Positions 1-8,071 of a stretch of 64,000 nt of DNA are shown here, piece by piece. The stretch's first letter is position 1. Each line of letters starts with the position of its first letter. The stretch comes from an uncultured bacterium (GTDB taxonomy: Bacteria > Gemmatimonadota > Gemmatimonadetes > Longimicrobiales > RSA9): NCBI GenBank assembly GCA_937889645.1, contig CALBZE010000101.1, forward strand, positions 14,043 to 78,042. The letters are read 5' to 3'. The position numbers and the translations under genes are program-made. Below the pieces are notes generated by a model, which was not told the origin of the DNA, ran no database searches, and saw nothing but the letters and a program-made list of their open reading frames with translations.

Positions 1-1
1 G

Positions 2-94
2 GCGTTCCACGTCCCGGACTCGACGACGTTCATGCTGGCAGACGACGACGCACCCGACGCACGGCAGGTACGGCGGGCGCTCGGGTTGGAATGA
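2..94 (+). CDS. C-terminal end of an unidentified protein (partial)
   Basis: The reading frame open from base 2 ends at TGA 92-94 and gives about 30 residues finishing in RQVRRALGLE. Codon usage (G/C-rich third positions) and the immediate proximity to purH suggest it is the end of an upstream gene in the same operon. The fragment is too short to assign a family. Confidence 0.45.
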   Translation, partial: AFHVPDSTTFMLADDDAPDARQVRRALGLE

Positions 95-122
95 CACGAA
101 CGCAAGGCGAGGGCGTGGGGCG

Positions 123-1697
123 ATGCCGAGGGCGATACTTAGCGTTTCGGACAAGAGAGGATTGATCGATTTCGCGCGCGGACTGCGGGATCTCGGGTGG
201 GAGATCATCTCCACCGGCGGCACCGCGCGCATGCTGGCAGAGGCCGGGATCGACGTCCGCGGAGTGAGCGACGTGACCGGGCACCCCGAGATCATGGACG
301 GCCGGGTCAAGACGCTGCACCCGGCAATTCACTCCGGCCTCCTCGCCCGGCGCGACGTCCCCGGCGACCTCGAGGCGATGGAGCGGCTCGGCTACGCCGG
401 GATCGACCTCGTCGCCGTGAACCTCTACCCGTTCCGCGAGACGGTCGCCCGCGGCGCCGCGCTCGCCGAGGCGATGGAGCAGGTGGACATCGGCGGGCCG
501 ACGATGCTGCGCGCCGCGGCCAAGAACCACGCCTGGGTCGTACCGGTCGTGGATCCGGACGACTACCCGCTCGTGCTCGACGCGCTTCGCAGCGGCGGCG
601 TGCCGCACGAGCTGCGCGTTCGGCTCGCGGCGAAGGTCTTCGCCCACACGGCGTCGTACGACGCGGCGATCGCGGAGTACCTGCAGCGCGAGGCGGCCGC
701 GATGGGCGGAGAGGCGACGTCGTCCGCCGCCGAGTTCCCGGCGTCCGTCACGCTCCGGCTCACGAAGGTGCAGGACCTGCGCTACGGCGAGAACCCCGAC
801 CAGACGGCCGCGTTCTACGCCGAGGACGGCGCGCCGCTCGGATCCCTGCCGCGCCTCAACCAGCTCCACGGCAAGGAGCTCTCCTTCAACAACCTGCTCG
901 ACATCGAGGGCGCCGTCCTCGCGGTCTCGGCGTGGGCCGACAGCGACCGCGCGGCGTGCGCGATCGTGAAGCACACCACGCCGTGCGGGATCGCGCTCGG
1001 CGAGGACGCGGAGGACGCGTACCGGCGCGCGCTCGAGACGGACCCGGTCTCGGCGTTCGGCGGCATCGTCGCGCTCAACGTGCCGGTCACGGGCGCCGCG
1101 GCGCAGGCGATGGCGAGCACCTTCCTCGAGGTCATCGTCGCGCCCGGCTTCGACGACGACGCGCTCGAGGCGCTCCGCGCCAAGAAGAACCTGCGCCTGA
1201 TCGCGCTCCCGATCGAGCCGGCGGGCGCGGAGGAGCTGGACTACAAGAGGGTGCGGGGCGGGTTCGTCGTGCAGCGGCGAATGCGCATGACGTTTCCGGA
1301 GGACGAATGGCGGGTCGTGACGAAGCGTCCGCCGACCGACCGGGAGTGGAACGACCTGCGCTTCGCCTGGCGAGCCGTCGCCTCCGTCAAGTCCAACGCG
1401 ATCGTGCTCGCGGAGAACGAGCGGCTCGTCGGGATCGGCGCGGGTCAGATGAGCCGCGTCGATTCGTCGCGCATCGCGGTCATGAAGGCCCACGACCAGG
1501 GCTTCGAGCTACGCGACTCGGTCCTCGCCTCGGACGCGTTCTTCCCCTTCCGCGACGGGATCGATGCCGCCGCCGAGGCGGGCGTGACCGCGGTGATCCA
1601 GCCGGGCGGCTCGGTCCGGGACGAAGAGGTGATCGCCGCCGCCGACGAGCATGGGATCGCCATGGTCTTCACTGGCCGACGGCTGTTTCGTCACTGA
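123..1697 (+). CDS. purH: Bifunctional AICAR formyltransferase / IMP cyclohydrolase
   Basis: This enzyme catalyses the last two steps of purine synthesis in the cytoplasm: AICAR is formylated with 10-formyl-THF and then cyclised to IMP. The 524-residue protein has the usual family length. The N-terminal MGS-like cyclohydrolase domain (about 1-190) begins AILSVSDKRGL and contains STGGT and DGRVKTLHP. The C-terminal transformylase domain contains LRYGENP, SFNNLLD and the KHTTPCG catalytic segment, followed by DPVSAFGGI. The ATG at 123 follows a purine-rich GGCGAGGGCGTGGGG stretch and fits the family N-terminus. It may be the last gene of an operon entering from the left edge. Assignment is very secure. 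Confidence 0.97.
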   Translation: MPRAILSVSDKRGLIDFARGLRDLGWEIISTGGTARMLAEAGIDVRGVSDVTGHPEIMDGRVKTLHPAIHSGLLARRDVPGDLEAMERLGYAGIDLVAVNLYPFRETVARGAALAEAMEQVDIGGPTMLRAAAKNHAWVVPVVDPDDYPLVLDALRSGGVPHELRVRLAAKVFAHTASYDAAIAEYLQREAAAMGGEATSSAAEFPASVTLRLTKVQDLRYGENPDQTAAFYAEDGAPLGSLPRLNQLHGKELSFNNLLDIEGAVLAVSAWADSDRAACAIVKHTTPCGIALGEDAEDAYRRALETDPVSAFGGIVALNVPVTGAAAQAMASTFLEVIVAPGFDDDALEALRAKKNLRLIALPIEPAGAEELDYKRVRGGFVVQRRMRMTFPEDEWRVVTKRPPTDREWNDLRFAWRAVASVKSNAIVLAENERLVGIGAGQMSRVDSSRIAVMKAHDQGFELRDSVLASDAFFPFRDGIDAAAEAGVTAVIQPGGSVRDEEVIAAADEHGIAMVFTGRRLFRH

Positions 1698-1741
1698 GCG
1701 CGGTCGGCGGCGCGGGCGCCGTTCGCGGTGCCGCCGCGCTC
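1696..1741. terminator. GC-rich hairpin between convergent purH and hibernation-factor gene
   Basis: GAGCGCGG-CGGC pairs with GCCG-CCGCGCTC with one bulged base, directly at the purH stop codon. There is no clear U tract, so it is only terminator-like; it lies between two convergent genes and could serve both. Confidence 0.35.
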
Positions 1742-1756
1742 CGCCAACCAGCCGTG

Positions 1757-2083
1757 TCAGTTTCCGGCGGGCGCGGCATGGGCCGGCGCCGCCCGGCGCG
1801 CCCGCATCTTCTGCCGCCCGCGAACGAGCTGGCGCCGGAGCCGCTGGACGGCGCGATGGAACGCCGTGCCCAGGTCCTCGGCATCGCCTCGCGCGAAGAC
1901 ATCGGGCATCCTGGCCACCTTCAGAAGGACATCGACGCGATAGAGCCTGCCGTCGTGCTCGAAAGCGATGTCCGCCGCCAGGAGCCGGGGATCGAACCGT
2001 CGGAGCTCCTCCACACGCCGCTGCGCATGCAGGATGACGGTTTCCGGGACCGTGCAGTGCCGGGCGATGACCCTGATGTTCAT
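1757..2083 (-). CDS. HPF/RaiA-family ribosome hibernation factor (short form)
   Basis: The 108-residue protein begins MNIRVIARHCTVPETV and continues through a basic helix (HAQRRVEELRRFD), acidic strand residues and a second helix (GTAFHRAVQRLRRQL). This is the beta-alpha-beta-beta-beta-alpha pattern of HPF/RaiA proteins, which bind the 30S subunit in stationary phase and block translation. It corresponds to the short class and has no C-terminal dimerisation domain. It is convergent with purH. The alternating hydrophobic strand DIAFEHDGRLYRVDVLLKV is typical of the family. The exact subfamily is uncertain. Confidence 0.72.
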   Translation of the reverse strand: MNIRVIARHCTVPETVILHAQRRVEELRRFDPRLLAADIAFEHDGRLYRVDVLLKVARMPDVFARGDAEDLGTAFHRAVQRLRRQLVRGRQKMRARRAAPAHAAPAGN

Positions 2084-2241
2084 GATGCTACCTCCGGGCT
2101 GCGTCGCTCACGTTCGCGCGCGAGACGGGCGCCGCGCCCGGCGGGCCCGAGCGGCTCGCCTCACGCATCACAAGCATAACCGAACGGCGTTCGTCCGTCT
2201 GTCGGGCAATCGACTGAACTTCTCGTGGGGGGAACGACGAC

Positions 2242-3429
2242 ATGGAGCGCTACCTCGCGATGAGTCGCATTCCCATGCCTGTCTCGAAGATCGGGCCGCT
2301 GGCAACGCTGATGGTCGTGCTGATCGGGTGCGGTGCCGACAGTGGAGGCTCACTGGCCGATTCGTTCGAGCCGCCGGAGGCGTGCTCGTTCCCGCCCGGC
2401 CCGAGTCGATGGGCCGGCGGTTCCTACAGGGAGACCGCCCGCGCCGGTAACACCGAGGACGTTTGGTTTGCCAGCATCGGCGGTGTGCACTGGGCCGATG
2501 ACGAGCTCTACGTCTTCGACATGGGCAACGCACGGGTGGTCCGCCTCACGTCGGACCTCGCGTACGTGGGATCGTTCGGCCGCGAAGGAGATGGTCCGGG
2601 GGAGTTCCTGAAATGGCGGCTGCCGGGCGGCGTACCGTGGCGCCGGCTTCACGGGAGCAACGGACTGCTCGTCGTATTCGACGAAGGTCGACGCGTCAGT
2701 CTCTTCGACGCCAAAGGGAATTTTCGGGAGAACCTGATCTCTGATCCGGCCGGCGCGGGGATGTCGATCACGATACGGGGGGTGCGTCTCACTCCCTACG
2801 GCTTGTTCTTCGATTGGAGCGGCCAGTACGCTCCCGACCGACCGCCGGTTCGGGCGGACAGCGTGCCATACCAGGTGAGGCGGTGGGCGAACGGCACCGT
2901 GTCGCCGGTGCTCGAGTTGACGGTTGCGGCGAACCCGATCGCCCGCCCCGGCGTCCCATTCAGGGGGCCGACGCAAGCGCGACCCCTCTGGGACGTTGCC
3001 GGGAGCTGTGTCGTCGCGTCCGACGGCGCGAGCCCATGGCTCGTGGTGGCGTCGATCGACGGCTCCCATGTGGACACGCTCGCGATAGAGCTACCGAATC
3101 GAAGGCCGCCGGCATTCGATCGCAAGGCGCTCGCACAGCTGGCTGCCATGGCCGGTGGGGGCGGCCACATCCCCGAGCCGACCGCGATCCTCCGGATCCG
3201 CGACCTGATCCTGGATCCGGACGGCCACGTCTGGCTGTTGCCGATCCAACCGGACCCCGCGCCGACGGGAGGGGTCGAGGTATTGCGGGTGTCGATCGCG
3301 ACCGGGGAGACGGTCGTGGACACGGTTCCGATCTTCCCGGCCGTGTTCGGTCCGCCAGGGGTGTACTTCGGTATGCCTCGTACTTCCTTCGACGAGCCAA
3401 TGGTCGCGCGCATCGAAATGGAGCCGTAG
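2242..3429 (+). CDS. Six-bladed beta-propeller (NHL-like) lipoprotein
   Basis: The 395-residue protein has an N-terminal hydrophobic segment ending in a lipobox (VVLIGC, Cys about residue 30), so it is probably an outer-membrane or periplasmic lipoprotein. The body contains propeller blades such as YVFDMGNARVVRL followed by GSFGREGDGPGEF, which resemble NHL/6-bladed propeller proteins. No catalytic motif is visible and the substrate or partner is unknown. The start could instead be ATG 2263 or 2278; ATG 2242 is used because a GGGGGGAA ribosome-binding stretch precedes it. A similar but diverged protein lies at 22481-23695, and a degraded fragment of the same fold lies just downstream behind tRNA-Ser. 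Confidence 0.75.
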   Translation: MERYLAMSRIPMPVSKIGPLATLMVVLIGCGADSGGSLADSFEPPEACSFPPGPSRWAGGSYRETARAGNTEDVWFASIGGVHWADDELYVFDMGNARVVRLTSDLAYVGSFGREGDGPGEFLKWRLPGGVPWRRLHGSNGLLVVFDEGRRVSLFDAKGNFRENLISDPAGAGMSITIRGVRLTPYGLFFDWSGQYAPDRPPVRADSVPYQVRRWANGTVSPVLELTVAANPIARPGVPFRGPTQARPLWDVAGSCVVASDGASPWLVVASIDGSHVDTLAIELPNRRPPAFDRKALAQLAAMAGGGGHIPEPTAILRIRDLILDPDGHVWLLPIQPDPAPTGGVEVLRVSIATGETVVDTVPIFPAVFGPPGVYFGMPRTSFDEPMVARIEMEP

Positions 3430-3483
3430 AAAGGCTGGCCAAGGAGCGCGATTTTGGTTAATTTTCTATGACCATTGCACTTC

Positions 3484-3567
3484 GGAGGGCTAGACCTAAT
3501 TGGTAAGGCAGCGGTCTTGAAAACCGCCGGGCGCAAGCCCTTCAGGGTTCGAATCCCTGGCCCTCCG
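3484..3567 (+). tRNA. tRNA-Ser (anticodon UGA)
   Basis: The acceptor arm GGAGGGC pairs with GCCCTCC, followed by discriminator G. The anticodon stem GCGGT/ACCGC encloses loop CTTGAAA with anticodon TGA. A long variable arm (GGGC-GCAA-GCCC) is diagnostic of serine tRNA. The T arm is CAGGG-TTCGAAT-CCCTG. The length is 84 nt and the terminal CCA is not encoded. Confidence 0.95.
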
Positions 3568-3577
3568 CTGCCGGACG

Positions 3578-3611
3578 CCCCCCGGGAAACTCCTCCCGGG
3601 GGCATTTTCTT
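3578..3611 (+). terminator. Rho-independent terminator of tRNA-Ser
   Basis: CCCCCGGGA (3579-3587) pairs perfectly with TCCCGGGGG (3594-3602) around a 6-nt loop, followed by CATTTTCTTT. It lies ten bases after the tRNA. Confidence 0.8.
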
Positions 3612-3629
3612 TCGCCTGAATTCCCCCGG

Positions 3630-3924
3630 GTCGGGCGACTCCGAATTCGAGGTCCTGCATCGTACCCTACGGCGCATCGGCGGACGCATCGTCGGAGAGT
3701 TCGAGTATGGGCAGGATCGGACACGCAGCCGCCTTGGAGACGCTGATCTCCTTCGCCTGCACGGCGGACTCTCGTCCGCCCCGGACCGGCTGGGCGGGGA
3801 CCGTCGACACGTTGAGGCGTTCGGGGTGGACCGGGAGGGGCGGATCTGGATCCTCGAGCGACGGACACAGCAGCTCATTGTGTTCGATTCGGCCGGCAAC
3901 CACGTGAAGTCTGCGACCGGCTAG
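3630..3924 (+). pseudogene. Degraded fragment of a six-bladed beta-propeller protein
   Basis: The frame ending at TAG 3922-3924 encodes FGVDREGRIWILERRTQQL and then IVFDSAGNHV. This is one well-preserved propeller blade of the same type as in the lipoprotein genes at 2242 and 22481. Upstream of about 3800 the frame has no propeller sense, no signal peptide and no credible start, because it runs straight out of the tRNA terminator. I read it as the remnant of a decayed or truncated paralogue. The boundaries are approximate. It could alternatively be a short orphan gene, but the lack of a start argues against that. Confidence 0.45.
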
Positions 3925-3985
3925 CCCGCCCCGGAGGTGCCGCGCTGGCCGCGGTAGCCGCCTTGGCCACCGCGGCGCCAACGCT

Positions 3986-5173
3986 TCACGCCACGCGCTC
4001 GTCCCAAGGGATCGTGTAGTCGAAAAGCCACGACATTGCGCTCTCTCGGGCGAAGACCCGAAGGGCGACCGGCATTACGAGGTCCCGGAACCATACGGCC
4101 GCCCGGCTCTTCAGCGCCTTGTACTCGCCGCGCTTGCGACCGACTGCGACGATCTTCTCCGCCCGGGGCCGCCGCAGCGCCTCGTACCGAGCGAACGCGG
4201 CCGCGGGCTCGTCGAGGTCGCGCAGGCACCGGGCGAGCATGACCGCATCCTCCACGGCGAGCGACGCGCCCTGGCCGGAGCTCGGCGAAACCGCGTGGGC
4301 AGCGTCGCCGACGAGGACCGCTCGACCCTTGTGCCAGCGGGGGACCGTCGGCAAGTCGTGGATCGGGAACGCACCGATCTCCTCTGTGCGCTCGATCATC
4401 TCCACGAGGTGCGGCGGGTCGTCCGCAAACAGCTCGCGGAGCCGTCGCTTCCAGCCCGTCGTACCGACTGACGCCAGCGCCTCCCGCCCGGGCTCTGCCC
4501 TCTCACCGACGTTCGCGAACCACCACGCCTCGCCCCCCGGAAGGACGGTGTACCCGAAGAAGGCGCGCCGCCCCCACACCATGTGCATCGAATCCGGCGT
4601 CGCCTCGAGCCTCGTCCCGCGCGCCACGCCGCCCAGGTTCAGCAGGCCGGTGTAGGCGGGCGCCGGGGCGTCGGGCGACATGACGCCCCGGACGGGGGAG
4701 TGGATGCCGTCCGCACCGATCAGCACGTCGCCTTCCGCGACGGTCCCGTCCGCGAAACGCGCAACGACCCCACCGTCCGTTTCCTCGTACGCAACGAATC
4801 GCTCGCCGTATCGCACGTCGATCCCGCGCCCACGCGCGGCTTCGCCCAGCGCAGTCTGCAACGCGCCTCGCATGATCGTCACGCTCGGCACCCCGGACGC
4901 GAGCCGGCCGTTCGAGACCGAGCCCAGGCGCTTCCCGGTCCCGCTCCAGAAGGTCATCGTCGGCGTCGGGATCGCGCCGCCGCGGAGCACGGGGTCGAGG
5001 AGACCCAGGTCCTCCAGGATACGCATCCCGTTGACGCCGAGTCCCAGGAAGAGGCCGCGGTCGGGGGCCGGGCCGTCGTGCGCTTCGTGAATGACGGCCT
5101 CGATCCCGGCTCGCTTCAACGCGACGGCGGTCACGGGCCCCGCTATGCCCCCGCCGATGATGATTGCTTTCAT
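3986..5173 (-). CDS. FAD-dependent monooxygenase (PHBH/UbiH-like)
   Basis: The 395-residue protein starts with the FAD Rossmann motif IIIGGGIAGPVTAVALKRAG and ends the FAD fold with VLVGDAAHAVSPSSGQGAS. GADGIHSPVR (about residue 155) is the DG-type NAD(P)H/FAD motif of class A flavoprotein hydroxylases. Such enzymes hydroxylate or epoxidise aromatic or polycyclic substrates, and some (TetX-like) inactivate drugs; the substrate here cannot be read from sequence. AAGGAGAG precedes the ATG. The gene is divergent from a MarR regulator with a palindromic operator between them, so it is probably the regulator's main target. Confidence 0.88.
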   Translation of the reverse strand: MKAIIIGGGIAGPVTAVALKRAGIEAVIHEAHDGPAPDRGLFLGLGVNGMRILEDLGLLDPVLRGGAIPTPTMTFWSGTGKRLGSVSNGRLASGVPSVTIMRGALQTALGEAARGRGIDVRYGERFVAYEETDGGVVARFADGTVAEGDVLIGADGIHSPVRGVMSPDAPAPAYTGLLNLGGVARGTRLEATPDSMHMVWGRRAFFGYTVLPGGEAWWFANVGERAEPGREALASVGTTGWKRRLRELFADDPPHLVEMIERTEEIGAFPIHDLPTVPRWHKGRAVLVGDAAHAVSPSSGQGASLAVEDAVMLARCLRDLDEPAAAFARYEALRRPRAEKIVAVGRKRGEYKALKSRAAVWFRDLVMPVALRVFARESAMSWLFDYTIPWDERVA

Positions 5174-5216
5174 GCTATCTATCTCTCCTTCTCTTGACCG
5201 CGCGCGCGGTCGTATT

Positions 5217-5238
5217 ATTTTGTTCGTACGAACGAAAT
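5217..5238. promoter_or_regulatory. Palindromic operator between monooxygenase and marR
   Basis: A perfect 12-bp palindrome GTTCGTACGAAC (5222-5233) is flanked by ATTTT and GAAAT, giving a 22-bp near-perfect inverted repeat. It sits about 45 bp from the monooxygenase start and 19 bp from the regulator start. That is the position and size expected for a MarR dimer controlling both divergent genes. Binding by the adjacent MarR protein is inferred. Confidence 0.65.
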
Positions 5239-5256
5239 ATCAACCGGAGCCATCGC

Positions 5257-5766
5257 ATGTCAAGAACCGGAGGATCGGCGGCGCGGCGAGAGGCGCTGCT
5301 GCAACGCCTGGGCGCGGCGGGCCGCCAACTGAGTGACGCGATCGTGCTCTTCCACTCGGTGCTGGCGGAGCGGCTCGGCCTAGGCGCGAGCGATTGGAAG
5401 ACGCTGGGGCTCTTGGAACGCCACGGCGCGATGACGGCGGGCGAGTTGTCGGAGCGCACAGGGCTCGCGCCGGCATCGGTGACGGGGATCCTGGATCGCC
5501 TCGAGCGGGGCGGTTGGGTGCACCGCCGGCGTGACCCCGAGGACGGCCGGCGGGTGGTCGTGACCATGGACGAGGCGGTGGTGGCGGAGCGGGTCGGCGC
5601 GTGCTTCGGCGGTCTCGAGCGGCGTCTTGCCGACCTGTACGCGCGCTACGGTGACGACCAGCTGGAGCTGCTCGCCGATTTCATGGAGGAGGTTGCCCGG
5701 CTCCAGCTCGAGGCGACGCACGAGTTGCGGATGGGCTCGGGGTCGGTTGGCGACGCAGCCTCGTGA
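5257..5766 (+). CDS. MarR-family transcriptional regulator
   Basis: The 169-residue protein has the MarR winged-helix fold: a helical N-terminus, then the helix-turn-helix TAGELSERTGLAPASVTGI (about residues 78-96). The wing DRLERGGWVHRRRDPEDGRR contains the conserved D-R-R wing motif. MarR dimers usually repress a neighbouring gene and are released by phenolic ligands or oxidation. The ATG at 5257 (MSRTGGS) is chosen over an upstream in-frame start at 5164, because that would run through the operator and back over the monooxygenase start. It lies 33 bp ahead of the multicopper oxidase, so it may also control the copper genes. Confidence 0.9.
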   Translation: MSRTGGSAARREALLQRLGAAGRQLSDAIVLFHSVLAERLGLGASDWKTLGLLERHGAMTAGELSERTGLAPASVTGILDRLERGGWVHRRRDPEDGRRVVVTMDEAVVAERVGACFGGLERRLADLYARYGDDQLELLADFMEEVARLQLEATHELRMGSGSVGDAAS

Positions 5767-5798
5767 CCCGGCGCCGCGTGATGAGAGAAGGTTTTCTC

Positions 5799-7178
5799 AT
5801 GGATCGACGTGAGTTCATACGATACACGGCGCTGTCCGCCGGTGCCGTGGCGGTGGGCGGGTTGGCGCTGGGGTCGGCGTGCGAGAGGCTCCCGACGCTT
5901 CCAGAGCCTGCGGTGCGTCCACCGTTGAGGTTCGGGCGAACCATGACGGGGCGGGGCGAGCTGGTGGCCTCGCGCGGCGCCGGGATCGAGCTCGGGGACG
6001 GCCGTATCGCGGGCGCGTGGGGGTACAACGACGAGGTGCCCGGGCCGACGATCCGCGTGCGACGGGGCGAACTGTTTGAGATTCGGTTCCGCAACGCGCT
6101 GTCGCAGGAGACGACGGTGCACTGGCACGGGATGGTCGCGCCGTCCGAGATGGACGGGCACCCGACGAACCCGGTCGCCCCGGGGAGCGACGCGGTTTAC
6201 CGCTATCCGGTCCGGCAGCGTGCGGGGATGTCCTGGTACCATCCGCACCCGCATCGCCATGTCGGGGAGCAAGTGTTCCGCGGGCTTGCGGGTGCGCTGA
6301 TCGTCGAGGACGACCAGGAGGACGCGCTCGGGCTTCCGAGCGGCGATTTCGAGTTGCCGCTCATCATGCGTGACGCGCGGGTCGACCGCTCGGGCGCGCT
6401 CCGGTACGCGAGCGATCCGACGAGTCCGCGGGGCGATTTCCCGGTCGTCAACGGCGTTCCGTACCCCGGGTACGAGGTGAAGCGCGCGGTTTACCGGCTG
6501 CGCGTCCTCAACGGCTCCAACGCGCGGGTGTTTCGACTGGCGCTCGGGAACGGTGCTGCGATGACGGTCATCGGCAGCGATGGTGGGCTGCTGGAGGCGC
6601 CGGAGGACGTGTCCCGGGTGGAGCTTGGCCCGGCCGAGCGAGTCGATCTCCTGGTCGACTTCCGATCGAGCGTCCCCGGTGAGCGGGTCGCTTTGCGGTG
6701 CCTGCGGTCGGGGTGGGATCTCGTGGAGTTCGTCGTGGCGGACACGCCGGTGGCCGATCGGACGCAGCTCCCACCGCGCCTTTCGGTAATCGAACCGCTC
6801 TCGCCTTCGGATGTGCGGGCCGAGCGGACGTTCGTCTTCGAGGGGCACTCGAAGATCAATGGGAAGCGCTACGATCCCGATCGGATCGATTTCCGGGTCC
6901 CGTTCGGGCGAGTCGAACGGTGGACGTTCCGCTCCGGCGGCAGCGGGCCACACCCGGTGCACGTACACGGCGCGCATTTCCAGGTGGTCTCGCGCTCGGG
7001 CGGGCGCGGGCGCGTGTTCCCGTGGGAGCGGGGGTGGAAGGACACGGTCCTCCTGCTGGATGGCGAAACCGTGGACGTACTGGTTCGGTTCGGCGATTAC
7101 CGTGGCCTTTACCTGATCCACTGCCACCGGCTGGAGCACGAGGATGGGGGGATGATGCTGAATTTCGAGGTGGTCTGA
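5799..7178 (+). CDS. Multicopper oxidase, Tat-exported
   Basis: The 459-residue protein oxidises a substrate (Cu(I), phenol or metal) and reduces O2 to water through four copper ions in the periplasm. All copper motifs are visible: HWHG (about 108-111), WYHPHPH, HPVHVHG and the C-terminal HCHRLEHEDGGMM, which supplies the type-1 Cys, His and Met ligands. The N-terminus MDRREFIRYTALSAG carries a twin-arginine signal, and a Cys at about 28 might be lipidated. The start at ATG 5799 has GAGAGAAGG upstream; an earlier in-frame start at 5763 would displace the Tat signal. It resembles CueO/SufI-type oxidases, but the methionine-rich CueO insert is absent. The downstream CopC-CopD fusion suggests a copper role. 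Confidence 0.92.
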   Translation: MDRREFIRYTALSAGAVAVGGLALGSACERLPTLPEPAVRPPLRFGRTMTGRGELVASRGAGIELGDGRIAGAWGYNDEVPGPTIRVRRGELFEIRFRNALSQETTVHWHGMVAPSEMDGHPTNPVAPGSDAVYRYPVRQRAGMSWYHPHPHRHVGEQVFRGLAGALIVEDDQEDALGLPSGDFELPLIMRDARVDRSGALRYASDPTSPRGDFPVVNGVPYPGYEVKRAVYRLRVLNGSNARVFRLALGNGAAMTVIGSDGGLLEAPEDVSRVELGPAERVDLLVDFRSSVPGERVALRCLRSGWDLVEFVVADTPVADRTQLPPRLSVIEPLSPSDVRAERTFVFEGHSKINGKRYDPDRIDFRVPFGRVERWTFRSGGSGPHPVHVHGAHFQVVSRSGGRGRVFPWERGWKDTVLLLDGETVDVLVRFGDYRGLYLIHCHRLEHEDGGMMLNFEVV

Positions 7179-7276
7179 GCGGGCGGTACGCGGCGGAGGA
7201 GGCGACGTCGTCGCTGGCGTCATTCATGCGGTGCGAGCCCCGCGAGGAGTACGCTCACTCAATCGAGGAGTCCACC

Positions 7277-7894
7277 ATGACGATGCGCCTCCAGGAGGTC
7301 CATCCGGCACTGGTCCATTATCCGATTGCGTTCCTCGGCCTGTCCGTCGGCTCCGATCTCCTCGGGAAGCTGACGGGGAGCCGTACCCTGCTCGGCATCG
7401 GCAAGCTCGGCATGGCGCTGACCGCCGCGACGGGCGCGCTGGCCGGGGTGTTCGGCCTCATTGCCCAGGAAGAGGTGGAGCTACCCGACAAACGGGCCGA
7501 CGACATGCTGGTCACGCACCGCACGCTCAACGTGGGCTTCGTCACGCTCGCGACGGCGATGGCCGTCGTGCGTGCGCGCCGCGAGAAGCCGAGTCTGCGT
7601 TACCTGGCGACGGCGTTGGGTTCGATGGGCGCCGTGGCCTACAGCGCGTACCTGGGCGGGAAACTGGTTTACGAGCACGGGGTCGGCGTGGCGGCGGCGG
7701 GCGGGATCGCCGAGGGGCACGGGCCGGAACTGCGGTGGGACCGGGCCGACGAGGTGAAGGAACACGCGATCCAGGACGTGCGCCAGGGTCTGCGCACCGC
7801 CGCGAAGACGATGGCCGAGGGGAAGCTGGTGCCGGCGTTGCGCGAGGGTGCGGAGCAGGCGATGCCTCGCGCAGCGGACGGGCCACGGCCGTAG
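7277..7894 (+). CDS. DUF2231-type membrane protein
   Basis: The 205-residue protein begins MTMRLQEVHPALVHYPIAF, the conserved HPxxVHxPI start of DUF2231 proteins. Four hydrophobic segments follow within about 150 residues, and then a soluble basic/acidic tail. The biochemical function of this family is unknown; members often sit next to copper or haem oxidases. CGAGGAG lies 7 bases before the ATG at 7277; a longer reading from 6698 only overlaps the oxidase gene in another frame. Its place between the multicopper oxidase and CopC-CopD suggests a shared task in metal or redox handling. Confidence 0.8.
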   Translation: MTMRLQEVHPALVHYPIAFLGLSVGSDLLGKLTGSRTLLGIGKLGMALTAATGALAGVFGLIAQEEVELPDKRADDMLVTHRTLNVGFVTLATAMAVVRARREKPSLRYLATALGSMGAVAYSAYLGGKLVYEHGVGVAAAGGIAEGHGPELRWDRADEVKEHAIQDVRQGLRTAAKTMAEGKLVPALREGAEQAMPRAADGPRP

Positions 7895-8071
7895 TCGCCC
7901 GCCATACCCGGCACATGAGCGCGGTGTGGCGCAGGTCGGTCGTCGGGCGTTCTCCCCCTCGCGGGGAATGGCCCCCGGCGACCGACCGGTTTACTTTCCT
8001 GCGGAGAGGGTGGAAGGGCGGTCCGGGGCGAGGAGGGGAAAGATCTGCGGCCACCCAACGCTGGAGGGATC

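Noticed and set aside
30..1493. Long minus-strand frame opposite purH
   Set aside because: It mirrors the purH codon structure and has Arg/Asp/Val-rich composition with no motif; purH on the plus strand is certain.
3475..3924. 149-residue frame running through tRNA-Ser
   Set aside because: Its first half is the tRNA and terminator; only the last 35 residues show propeller similarity, so it is treated as a remnant.
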